DNA from: Argentina anserina
Taxonomy: Eukaryota > Streptophyta > Magnoliopsida > Rosales > Rosaceae
NCBI RefSeq assembly: GCF_933775445.1
Contig: NC_065873.1
Coordinates: 28,892,001 to 28,956,000 of the forward strand
Reading direction: 5' to 3'
DNA length: 64,000 nt
Under the pieces are notes generated by a model. That model made no database searches. It saw nothing but the letters and a program-made list of their open reading frames with translations, and was not told where the DNA came from. Every line of letters begins with the position of its first letter. Positions within the stretch are counted from its first letter, which is position 1. Below are positions 13,206 to 25,500 of the stretch, one piece after another. The position numbers and the translations under genes are program-made.

Positions 13206-14764
13206 TAATTAATTTCTTCTAGAAACCACCGGCCACTGCCTCCATAGTGGAGTTTAAGTACCACTCCTTTTCGTTTTCTTTTCTAAGTGGAAGGAGAGTA
13301 GGAGACTGACTCCTAAAGAATCAGAGATATATATGTACCCACACCCCCTACCCTTATCATCAAACCGTCCATATATTTTAGAAAGCGATTGATCAAGATC
13401 GCCTAATCTCATCATTCTATACCAAACCGAATAAAACTGATTCGACATAGACATTATACCCTCCTACAGCACTTGTTACATTCCTGATTTACATCCATGC
13501 ACGAAAACGGAACGAAAGTTTAAGTCTAGGCTTCGACCTTCAGGCTTCTTTCAGCAAGCCCCAGCAATGAATTGATTTCCACTTCCTATTTTACATTATA
13601 GTATTCCAATACTTACCACCGGTTTCGCTTTCAGTTCATGACTACGATATATATTCTCTTTCGAATATATCCCTTTCGAATCTCTTTGTGCTTTTGGAAC
13701 TGAACGTTGAAGGTGGTAGAACTTGGACTTATAGAGACCATCACAGAAAAGATTGAGAATAGAGATAGCACGTTACATGATTAACTGATTACGACACCCA
13801 TTATCCAGCAAAAGCAAGTTTTTCACATGGTTTTGCTCTCCGTTGAAGTCTATTTGTGTTTCGTACATGATATCATCACGGACGTTATTTTCCGATCCCA
13901 GTTTCAAACTGTACTCTACGGCACGGCACTGTACAATCATCCATATCCATTTTTATAACATGGACTATTTCAACGCGCTCCACCTCCACTCTCTGGGGCT
14001 GTTGTTCATTTCGTGGTCGATTATGCAGCTTCAATTATGCATGTCGTAATCTACAGCGTGCATGTCAACTCCATGAGTTGGAACTTGGAACTAATTTTCC
14101 TCATCTTCGAAACTGAAAGACTAATTTTGACCACCCACGTTTTGAAAATGAATCAATGAAGGAAAAAAATTTCCATTTGATAAGAAGCTTGACCAACCGA
14201 ATATTAAACATCACTATTTAACTAGCTCAATACTACTGCATAGAGTTTGATCTCTTCTGTTAAGAGTTGGCAGGATTAATTATTAATATCCTGCAATTTC
14301 TTCTTGAAACAGCAGCTTAGCCATGTGCCTAAACAGGCTCACATTTATACCCAAGACTTGTTAAACAAAAGAGTATTATTCCAACGTACCTCGCTATGTA
14401 ACATGTAAATGGATTTTCTAGTATCATTCCATGCTTGATTTTGATCACTGTATCACTGTGATTGTGCTTGGCCTATCAGAACAGTTGATTGCCAAACATA
14501 AATTGAGAAATGCAGTAGCGCAATGCTGCCAAATTTAATCACGATTCTAATCTGCAATGGTGATGAATCTTCCCGATATTATTTGATTCTATTTACTCCA
14601 CTTGAATTGTTTCATGATTTTACATAGTATATGGGTGCCCATACTTTTTATAATATTTTGATCCAAACATTTAATATTGTTCCATCATCTCGAAGTTTTG
14701 AAGGTAAAAAGTCGTAGAGTACTGCAATGACAGCCATCTAATGGCTATTGACTCTCGACCTAAT

Positions 14765-15045
14765 TAGTACGGACACTGGACACGATTAGATACGTAGACA
14801 CGGTATATATAAATGTTTTTGAACACAGACATGTTAATTTATTTAGTTTATAATATATATATATATATAATTATTTCAAATAATAATTTATACATTTGAA
14901 AAGTATTTAAATGTATATATATGTCAAAGTGTGTATTAAAATGATGAAAACATAACTTGTTGGAATGATTAAGGACTTGATAAGTACCTTGAATAACCAA
15001 GGTTCGAATCTCACCACAAACATTCTTATTTTTATCACGAGTTTC

Positions 15046-15084
<39 letters not shown>

Positions 15085-15358
15085 GTTTGCTTAAATATAA
15101 CAAAATATAAATTTGTTGGAATGGTTGAGGAGTTGTTTGGTGCTTTGCATGACCAAGGTTCGAATATCACTATAAGCACTTTCACTTTTATTATGAGTTC
15201 GTCCATATCCGGGCCGAGTTGGGGCGTGTCCAATTCAGATACTCGCGTGTTTAGGTGAATTTCATTTCCGATACTCGTATCCGGACATATTTGGATGTGT
15301 CTGTATCCGTGTCCGTGTCGAACACGCGATACGGTAGCTGAGGGACGTGTCCGTGCTA
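14765..15358. mobile_element. Putative MITE-like element with imperfect inverted ends
   Basis: The left end starts TAGTACGGACACTGGACACG. The right end, read on the minus strand, starts TAGCACGGACACGTCCC. Eleven of the first 12 bases agree, so the ends are short imperfect inverted repeats. Inside are two diverged copies of a unit with a B-box-like core, ending AAGGTTCGAATCTC (about 14958-15030) and AAGGTTCGAATATC (about 15112-15180), separated by a (TA)n tract. GTGTCC/GGACAC repeats crowd the right end. There is no coding capacity. I could not identify a convincing target-site duplication, so superfamily is open and the call is moderate. Confidence 0.4.
15051..15080. repeat. (TA)n microsatellite
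   Basis: A run of alternating T and A of about 30 bases sits between the two diverged internal units of the MITE-like element. A second, shorter (AT)n run lies near 14850-14869. Both are length-variable candidates. Confidence 0.8.
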
Positions 15359-16116
15359 TTAATCATGTTACAAAAACCCTCATATTAATCATGTTGTTTA
15401 GAAGAAAAATGCATAATCCGGTCCAAATCTGTCGGAAAACCAATCGATCTGTGATATCAGATGTAAAAGATTTCGAATCGTATAATATCTAGGTTCAAAA
15501 TTAAGAGAAAACCAAATCAGGTGAAAACAGAGCAGCTAGCTAGAGAAGCTCATGCTCTACAGCTGCTTTCACGTGGGCTGGTGCCTTATAACCTCCACAA
15601 CCGCTGCCATGATTGAAACCTTCAAACGCATATAACAATTCATAGTTGCAGAAAAATGTTGTAAACATTAGTTGTCAAAACCAGGTATTATATCCATTAT
15701 GGAGTATGATCATGCTGGAACCCTCTACAATTTTTCCATTAATTAATCAATAAATCACAGAATGTACAAAAGTTGAAAACAAAAAGAAACCCCTAATCAG
15801 CAACTTTTTGTTCCGCAGAGACTCATAATAGCGCGCTCGATCTTCATCTTCAAAAATCAGAAACTCTGCTTCGCCTCAATTCCGATTTGAACCCGGGACG
15901 ACTCGGTGAAAATAAATCCCCACCCTTTTTGCCATCTCCGTAGCATTCTTCGGAGTTTGAACTCGGTCACTCGCTCGCTCAGTAACTCACTCACTAGTCA
16001 CTACCACCCCCAGAGACGACGCAGCGTTTGTCTTGTCGTTGTATACAAATCCTTATTTGTTTCCGAAACCAAAGAACAGAGACCAACAACGAAAGTAGCT
16101 GGTTCCTTTTAATTTG
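15359..16116. other. Spacer downstream of the SAUR gene
   Basis: No gene is recognisable. The sequence next to the SAUR stop codon is its likely 3' untranslated region on the minus strand. The remainder is unremarkable AT-rich spacer. Confidence 0.5.
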
Positions 16117-16554
16117 TTACCAGATTGTTTTCTCGGAAAACCCACGAAGCAACGGTCGGGAATCAGCCAAGAAATCAAAGTTACTCCTGACGTCTGCGTG
16201 GCAGTGCCTGTCAAACCTCGCCGAACCGGCGGACTCCGATCGGGAAATGTAGCGGACCACCTCTTCGAACAACGACTCGTCGCATGGGATCGCTAAAGGG
16301 CCTTCGTTCGTGAAGCCGTACTCTTCCTCCGCTTGTATGAGGAGCTTCTTGAACAACGGGTGGTTCAGGTAAGACGCCGGCATCACATATCTAGTGCAGT
16401 AAGCGCCGACGCGGATCGCCACGTGCCCCGCTGGGACATCCGGCGGTGTGCGGTTGGCTGACGACATGCGGGCCTTGCTGCGCCACCGCCGCAGCAACTG
16501 GCGGAGCTTGACAATGTGGCGGATCTTGCTGCATTTTGTGGTTCCGCTTGACAT
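16117..16554 (-). CDS. SAUR family protein (small auxin up RNA)
   Basis: SAURs are short plant proteins induced by auxin. Several promote cell expansion by inhibiting PP2C.D phosphatases, so that plasma-membrane H+-ATPases stay active. This is a single-exon frame of 145 codons, as usual for the family. The SAUR domain is clear: VPAGHVAIRVG, then RYVMPASYLNHPLFKKLL, QAEEEYGF and GPLAIPCDE, ending in a VRYISRSES segment. The basic N-terminus (KLRQLLRRWRSKAR) and the C-terminal tail resemble the clade around Arabidopsis SAUR40/41/72, though the clade is only inferred. No neighbouring SAUR copies are seen, although SAURs often form tandem arrays. The start at 16554 is the only ATG upstream of the conserved basic helix. 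Confidence 0.93.
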   Translation of the reverse strand: MSSGTTKCSKIRHIVKLRQLLRRWRSKARMSSANRTPPDVPAGHVAIRVGAYCTRYVMPASYLNHPLFKKLLIQAEEEYGFTNEGPLAIPCDESLFEEVVRYISRSESAGSARFDRHCHADVRSNFDFLADSRPLLRGFSEKTIW

Positions 16555-19500
16555 TCTTGTTTGGTTGAAAAAGGACGGTGAGCCTCGGCGTTTTAGTTGA
16601 GAGGTTTTGTGTTGGTTTTTGGTCGCTGTAGATCGATGAGTGAGTGGAAATTTTTGAGGGTCTGTGCTTTTGGGAGGCTGGCGGGTCTTATAGTAATGAG
16701 CCTTTGGAAATGCCCTTGAATTTTGGTGATAATTACAGGGTCACTGTCTGCTGGTTTCGCAGCATTTTTGAAGGCAGTGATTTTGGTGATTGCTGCAAGA
16801 CGATTTATGTTGCTATCGGGTGGTGAACTGGTGGTAGATATTCTACAATCCTTTAATTTTCTTATGAGAAGATAGATATTGTACTCTATAACCATAATAA
16901 TGTTCAAATTCACCTAACAAAAATAAGAACAAAATCATATCTGAATGAGTAAATACAACCAACACCAAGATATGCTATGATGTCACTTGATCTTTGAATT
17001 GAATCACACTAGTTATTACCATAGAATTCGAATTTTCAAATGAAATGTGTGGTTCATTTGATGTTAACAGTAATTACCCAAGTAGCTCTCTTATAGAGGA
17101 GTTGAGCGAGGTTTACATACGCGCTCTTATTTTTCACCATAAACGCTTGAGATCTACCTGAAAATCATAATCATAGGAAATGTTGATTACTTACTAAAAA
17201 GTGATGATGAAACTGAATGTAGACTTTTAATATTACGCGGTGTGACCACAAGTAGTAGGACTGATCAATATTTGATCGATCAATCAAATTTTCTCCTTTC
17301 TAATTGCATTTATTTGGTAAATTTGTATTCATCCTATACACGTTATTAATAGGCATTAACTTAATTACTGTTGAATGAAAATATTATCATGTAATTTAAG
17401 AGGTAGTATGGATAAATTTCCAACTGATTTCTAAATGTCAAGTTCCGTCCTTGTCTACATTAACGAGGTTACTAGTTTGTTTTGAACCCAGTTTTGAACA
17501 CAAGAAGCAAATTACAGGTCCTTGTATCTGAGTGCAAGTCCAGAACAAATTTAAGTAATTACCAAAACCTAAAACAAACTCGAATTCGGAGCCGCCAGGG
17601 CTGCTGGAGAAATGAATAAAATGAACGCAGAATAGAAACGTTTAACAGCCCTTGTAAATGTTAAAGTCCCCGAAACTCCACCCCGCCGCATCACATGCAT
17701 AGTTGGGGAGAGACTTGTGCAAGAAACTAAACAACTCTTCTCTGTAAGTTGTTGAACCTATTACCTACGGAAGATGCTTCTCTCTTTATTGGCTTTGCCA
17801 AAAATATTATAACTCTACGTACTACTAATACTATAATCACCTAATAAGCTAAGCATTTCCAAAGGCAACGATTTTGTATTCTCCAAATCTGACCAAGCCT
17901 CCATGTGCAAGGATGCCCCAGCTTTCCATTCTTTCCTTTAAAAATAACCCGAAAACAAAGAGCCAAAATGTCCCCTCCTAATCACACTTTTGTAGCATCT
18001 AACCCCAATCAAATTCGAGTTTACTTTCTCTAATCACCGGGATTGAATGGCGACATCTGGCACTTAAGTGACCATTAACATCAATCATTCTCCATTATCT
18101 CGGCCCTAAGTTATAGTTTTGTTATCAAACCGAAGTCACTATTTATATACTGATTTAGAACTATATATATATATTGCCCTAAAAAGAACAAGAAATATGG
18201 TCAATGTGAGAGCAGTGCATAAGATCCAATGGGTCCACGTCCATGTTATGGGAGGTCGGGTGCATCCCCCCGAGCGTCACATTAATCTGCATGGTTAGTA
18301 CTTGTTAGGAATTTAAGGAATATCATGGCATTTATTCATATTTCAAGACACAACGTATTTTTCTTTTTCGTTTTTATTAACCATCAAATCTTGGCAACAT
18401 AGACCTATAATATATCCCCAGAGATCATCAATTATTTTGCTACAAGTTTTAAAACTTTTTCAGAGTTTGTTTGCATCCTCCTTTTTAATTTCTCCTCTTT
18501 GTTTGTATTTGAGACAAAAAATTCAGAAAGATATCAAGGAATATATGCATGCATGAGTAGTATATAAGGGTAACGTTAGAAATTGTACAGCTCCAATTTA
18601 ATTTTAATTCCACTATTTCAAAATTTCTGGTGTCAGTTATCTTCACCTGTATCATTCAGGGAGACTAGGTTTAGGGTTACACTCTAAGTACGCATCCGAG
18701 TGCACAGTTCTCTATGAATACCGTTATCCCACGTCAGTGTTAGGGCTGATGTGGCACCGTCACCGTGTAGGGAGGCATGACAATCGGGTCAATCAGCTAA
18801 TGAGAGAAGAGAAAGGTAGTGGGTGGGACCAATTGTTCTCCAATGGTGGCAACTGGCTCTACAATAAGCCAATAAGAATCGGAGTCTTTCTTAAAATGGC
18901 GTCCAGGTTTGGATCTGTACAGAGCTCCCTCACGGACGTTCACTTTCCCGTACGAACTGTCGTATGTTCTTCAAAATACTTAAGTATACAATAGTTCTAC
19001 AAACTTATATAGTAAGCACGTCGTATGTCTTCCTCTATATTATTTATAATGCAGTCCACCTTACATCATTTCGATGTTAATTTGTAGAAATCTGCTTTCG
19101 TTTTATCACTAATTATGCATGTAAACGGTGCCCAAATTAATTAAGGCACTCCGGCAGTAGTGTTAGGATATTCGTAGCTAGAACGTGAATCGATCATGCA
19201 TTATCTAATTGCCGGAACTTTGAATTCAACCTGAATATTGGTCGTACTTCGTACGTCCGGAAGCATTACATGCATAAGCTACATACATATGATTGCTAAT
19301 GATAATGTTAAACATTAAAACAACAAATGGGCAGTTGTACTAGTCGTAATGACATCTGATTATAAGTTGAGAAAAAGGTTAATAAGCATTTGAACAAAGC
19401 AACAAAGCTGTAATTAGTCGCTTTTCTGTTTTAGATGGTGGATTGAGGACGTGTGCTGACTGTTGTTTGTAACTTTGTTTAATTGATAGAAACACTTTTG

Positions 19501-22500
19501 TTTAATTAACAAAGTTTTGTTGCTATCAGATTTAACAAGTAAACTGGCCATGGGTAATGTTTGCTATGGAGAATGTCTTATCGTTTTTAATCCACGAATA
19601 AAGGCAATTAAGTCTCATCAAGGGCGACAAAACACTTTAGAGTAATATTATCTTGTAGCTGGCACAAGCCAAATACCCCATTATAGTCCTGTGAGTCTGT
19701 GACGTACGTACTTAACACTAATTCTTTATTCTTAACAGTCCCTTTAATCCGTGGACGGACTTGCTTAAGCTTAATCCTATTCAGATTTATAATCTAACGT
19801 GCTTTGGATTTATATTGGAGGAGGGCACCACCCACTTTCGGTTGCTGCGCAGTAAATTTCTTATTTTTTTTGTGTACAGCAGGGTACAGTTTTCATAGGC
19901 CGCCACGTACCAGAACGACGACTGTTTGCTTAATTGAACTCTGTGGTTAAGTTTGTCGTTAATTAATTCTTAATCTAAATTTAAGTGCGTCTGTGCGGTC
20001 TGTCTTATTAAGGTCATCCGATAATCAGGGTAACTGAGACTAAATACAAGATAGGAAACAAACTGTGGCTCCTACTGGAAACAAGATACGAGGACATTCC
20101 TACATAGCTCAGAGTTTGCAAGAGAGATAAACACAATAACTATGAATATAATTGTCACCGATCAACTTGCATTCACGACAAGCTTACCGCCTATGTCAGA
20201 GCATTGCTTCTTTTCGATACTTACCGATCAGAGTTTGATTTCTAGTTTTGGTATGTCTGCGCACTTGTCATTGTCATAACAGCCATTTGTAGTTTCCATC
20301 GAGCTCGTTTTATGATTAATATCACCAGCTAATTCCAATAGTCAAGAATACAAACTGAACCACAAGTCCATATATACACTGGTAAAGGAGTTCACACACT
20401 GGGTTTTCTCCATATTAAAAGCCACCAGCTCATCTGATTCGTGGTTGACGCACTTCTCTTTTCCTTGATCGATAATCCGTATGAATTATGAAAACAGAAA
20501 ACCAGAATATTGGGGAAGCAAGTCAACATCAAACATTGGATCCACACTTAAGTGACCTAGCTAGATAGATCAGAAATATATATCATGGAAAAAATGTGGT
20601 ATATATCTGGAAGCTGGGGTTGAGGTCCTGAGGATGACTTAAGAAAGGGTACACGAAATGTACAGTTGTACCATGCGCCACCGTAGAGCTGGCCAGCTAC
20701 GTGTGTTGAAATGGAAGCCGGTGGTGCTTGGTGATCCTTTTCTTCTAGAAGTCAATGTGTTGTTTTGGCAGACGTGTGTAATAGAGTTGCACATATATTT
20801 TTTCGACATTACTACTGCAAGTAGTAAGATGGATCTGCAGCCATATTTTGCCTGCCGTATGCGTCGATTCATGTATTAATTTTGTACATTAATGGATTCG
20901 ATCTTGGCCAAACTTAGTCGATGTTAAAGCTTATACAATCGGGTATGTGGAGCATTGGAGCAACCGTACTAGTGGCCATATGAGCGCAAATATCTTTCAT
21001 GTTAGGGTATGGTTTGAACCGCCACTTGTTTTCTGGCATCTTCTCCATATTACGTATACACTTGCATATATAAATTAAACACATATCCACATCCAGTATG
21101 TGTTTATCTCGTGGCTAGTCTCGTTCTGGTATATCGCCGGTTTCGATCAGCCGCTCTGTTTTTGTTGTTTAGCTTTTAAAGTTTCACGGTTAGTGCTTGC
21201 CCCAGCTAATAATTTTACCGTCACCCCGTTATAAGTACTATATATTCAGAATGAGTCCAAGATCTTCATCGGTACTTAACGGATACTCCAATTTGTATGA
21301 CGTTACGAACCGTTTGTTGTAACTAGCGAATTCCCGTAATGTATCAATGTTAAGGTAAGGGTGACACGCAGGTTAATCTCATTTCAGAATGAATTTATCA
21401 TTTTGATTTTACTAATTTCTGAAGTATCAGAAGTTAAAATAAATATGAGAGCAAAAGAAGACAAAAGTATTAATATAAGCTAAGGTTTGCATAATATATA
21501 GTGCGGTGTGTGCAGGACACATTTGAGTGTCAAAGTTTTTCTGCAGGTCTGACGCAGAAGATGATGAGCCATTTCATCAATTCCGTGCAACCGAAAGGGG
21601 AAGACAGTACAGATAGAAGTGCACTATCTGCATGTACGTATTGCAATGCCAAAGACTTGTATATTAAATAAGAGAGAAACCCATTCCTACTCTTACGTAC
21701 CAATTCATTCGCTAATAGCTAGCTGTTGTAATTATATGAAGACGCACGCTCTCAAAAAGCCAAAATGCGCGCCAAACCAGAATTGCAGCTTTTCAGGCAA
21801 ATGTCATCATCATTATTCATTTTGGACGGTGAAGAAGAATCTGTCGTATAACTTCCTCTAAATTTCAATGGATTTGATATATCGATCAGTAAGTACAACT
21901 GTACAACTACTACAATCAGCCCACGGATTCTCGAGCGGAATTACACGAATGAAGAAGAATGAGCAATTCTGTAGGCAAATTCTATCTCTAACTGATATCG
22001 GAGATTTTCAGATGTACATGCATGGAAATGATGCAATAGGCAAATTCTAAACTTGTAATAGTGGCCAGCCCATACATCTTAATGATCTGCGCGAACGTAA
22101 CCAACGAAACAAAACTATAAAACCATCTTTTACCAATTACCATGCTCATTCATTCACTCTTTCTTTCTTTCCCAGTAGATCGAACAATCCCACTTTGTCA
22201 CATATAGACCCATACATCCAACTCCATGATCGATCCTCATGCATTAACCGCCGGCCTCCTGTCTTTTATTGATCAATCTGCAGCTTTACTTAGACAATAG
22301 CAGTCTGATATAATTAACCCGCGAAATTTTGTAATGCTATAGTGATCTGTTTGATATGATTTCTATCTTCAAAAGTTGGATTTGTTCAACATGCATAATG
22401 GTAAAAGTACTAGTATATATTATACACAGTTAGCTAGATTGCACTTGAGAGTAGAGAACAACAATGCTCTAGAGCACCGCTGGACATCCACCCGAGCCAA

Positions 22501-25500
22501 TTGAATATAAGTCTGGAACTAACTGATAACCTAGCTAGCTAGCCAATCTGACAGATTACTGAGATTAGAGAAGATAACATTTCTGATGATATACAATAGT
22601 GCAGGAGGTAGAAACTTTTCTGAATATGAGAACTTATTCTAGAGGCTTTGAAAAAACAAAGATTCCTAGCTGTCTAAGAACTTTGATTCTTCTAACTGCC
22701 TTTGACATATTCCTCTCTGAGCTAGGATGGTCATAGACTCAATATACGATGAGAATTAAATACATGCTTCTAGTGATCCTTTAAATACATGCTTCTAGTG
22801 ACAAGATTAAGTGAGGAACAAAATGTGGTGGGTGAAGAGGTAGGCACAAGAAAAATTACTCAACCCTTAATCATTTGTAGTTAAATTCTAAATACAACAA
22901 ATGATGATTGAAAATGATTAGCATGATTTAGCTATAAGATTTGGTTGTTAGTTCCTCACTGCAGTTGATTAGTATCAGAAAATTATGATCAAATCAACCT
23001 AATAGATCATATCCAATATCAAATTAAAATGGATTCGATCAGGTTCTTGATGTATCTAGGTAGACGTACTACTTCAAATGAATAACAAATACGCAACATC
23101 TGCCAATTGAATCATGAACAAAATCTTTGTAACACAACTCGTAACATGGAGGAAGATTAGAAGTCAGATAATGAAAGGTTAAGAAACACGGAGATTATAA
23201 GTTAATGACTGAATGCAGCTCCACACATGGTGTAAGTATGCCTAAATGGACTAACTAACTAGCAGCCAATTTCATGATGAAAGAAGAAAGGAGAAAGAAA
23301 ATAAGAGTTTCATATTAGCAAGGGAAGAGCATGTTACAATTGCCGGAATATGTGGGAGACTTTGTCACGACCCTTTCTGTCTTCTTCTCCATTTAGAAAA
23401 CAACGGCTCACATGGGAGTTGGATGGAGCTGAGAATCATTCACCAACCTGAAAACCCCATCTTCTCCCACCACTTTTGCCCTTTCATATATACATTACTC
23501 ATAATATAAATCTGTAAATCTCTTTCTTTTTTTGATAATAGGTTTTGAATACAGGTGCAGCTATATGCTCATATCAGTTATAAGTATAGAATGTCGATAA
23601 TAGTATCGAAAAATAGTTGAAATATAGGCCAAATATTGGTAATCTGTTGATACTTACAAATAAGTTTTGAACTTTTGATTACTTATTTTCAGATTTAGAT
23701 CGATAAGAAGAAAAAAAATATTAAGAGATAAATGAGAGGGCCTAAAACTATATGAATCTTTAATGGATGAACTACAAGGCCTATAGGTAGTGTGGGCTGT
23801 TTTTGATAGAAGCCCCATACCAGACAATGATGGTGATCCGATAATGATTCTACTATAACTATAAGGGTCTTTGCGTATGTTATTTTATTAGCTACCCATA
23901 CTTGAAGATGCAATTCCAATCATAAGTACATGGTGCAAATGAAATGTACTTTTAAACACCCACATCCTCATGAAAATGATTGACAAACCCAACTGTAGGT
24001 GTCTTCCATATTTTTTTTAATAAGCTACAGCTTACAAGCAAAATAAAATGGTATATATTTCAAGTCCAAATGACTAGGTATTTGACATCTGCGTTTAATA
24101 TAGCTGTAGCGACTACAAATTCATTGAATTCAAATTTGGGATACAGCCCCACTAAGAATCTAACGAGAGATGTACTTTTAAGACATAATATATATAAAAG
24201 ATCATACAAAACAAAGCCAGAGAAAGTACTAACATGGTTTGCCTTATAGTAATGTGCTAATGTGAATTGAACCTATCACTCTTTGGGGAGAAGAAATCAA
24301 ATGCTTGCATTATTGTAAGAAAAAAGAAAGAAAAGAGAAATAGTGGAAGGCCTTTAATGTGCAAGACCTTAGATTGATACCAGATACTGGCAGATAGAGA
24401 TAAAAAACAGTGTAAAACAGAGATGCGTGTGCAGCATATATACCTAATTCTCAAAAGGGGTTTTCAAAATACCATCAAGATGAAGATACACTAGATGTTG
24501 CCCCTTGACACAAATGATTACAGTAGAAGGACATCAGGTTCATAGATCCTGAAGAACATGATTAGAAAACAACAAAAGAAGCTCGGTGCCAAACTGAACT
24601 ATTTTCTTTCTGGAAATTATGAACCGATTGTGTATAGACAGCAAAAGAAAACATATCATGTTGCAAATATTCAGAGAACTTGAGCAAATTCCCGTTAGTG
24701 CGCCGCTCTGATGATAAATAGTCCATGATCTTGTATGATATTGATATCCATCCATACCAAATCTGATGTTTAGCCTCATAACTTAGAGATGGGAGACCTA
24801 TCAAGACCAAAAGTTGCCAAGCAATCCTGACTCTACCCTGAAGATTTACTCTAACTCTTGTTTGAGATTCGTATATATGTTACTGTCTTCTGATGGCAGC
24901 CATATTACTAATTCACAAATATAATTACATCAACAAATTGCTCCTGAGTTGTAAATTGATGATACGAAAAAAGATGCAAATACAAAACTCTTCCATTACC
25001 ATGTGCTTCAAAACTTCTGTCACCAAGGATTAGCTATTAGCTAATAGACTACTCCAATTAACTAAGGCTTAGTTCCAGGATAGAGAATGCAGTCTGTCCT
25101 ACAAACTCCAAACCCACTTTACGACTAAGACATTGAGCTGGGACGGCGAGCCCCCACCGCACTCATCCCATCATTCATTCTGCTTTTTCAGTTCAAATCT
25201 TGATGATACATGACCATTTGTCTCTAGGTCCAGCTCAGAGTTCATAATGATTCGGAATACTTCTTAAGCTAGCATAATTATTTCGTAGCATATACAGTAA
25301 CTACAAACATATCAACGAGGCTACCATGACAGACCAGTCAAATAGTTGTACAGTGCACCACATGGCTGCAGTTTTGTTTCAATAACAAGATGCTGACAAA
25401 GGTTAATACTTGGTAATTGTATATACCAATTAAGTTGCACTCAACCACTGAAAGCATTAAGGGATATCATGTAATACTTACCTAGAAGGACAAGGAAATT

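Larger units (their letters stand above)
9100..14764. other. Gene-poor stretch with scattered repeat fragments
   Basis: Apart from the SINE-like fragments listed separately, I see no supported gene. On the minus strand, next to the SINE-like copy at 9.0 kb, 9109-9354 contains a serine-rich open frame plus the phrase AGTGGCGGATCTAG. Similar phrases (AGTGGCGGA...) are common in plant transposon debris, so I read this as repeat-derived. A short (GATTTA)n run lies near 12100. Other open frames are under 100 codons with no family resemblance. Confidence 0.5.
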
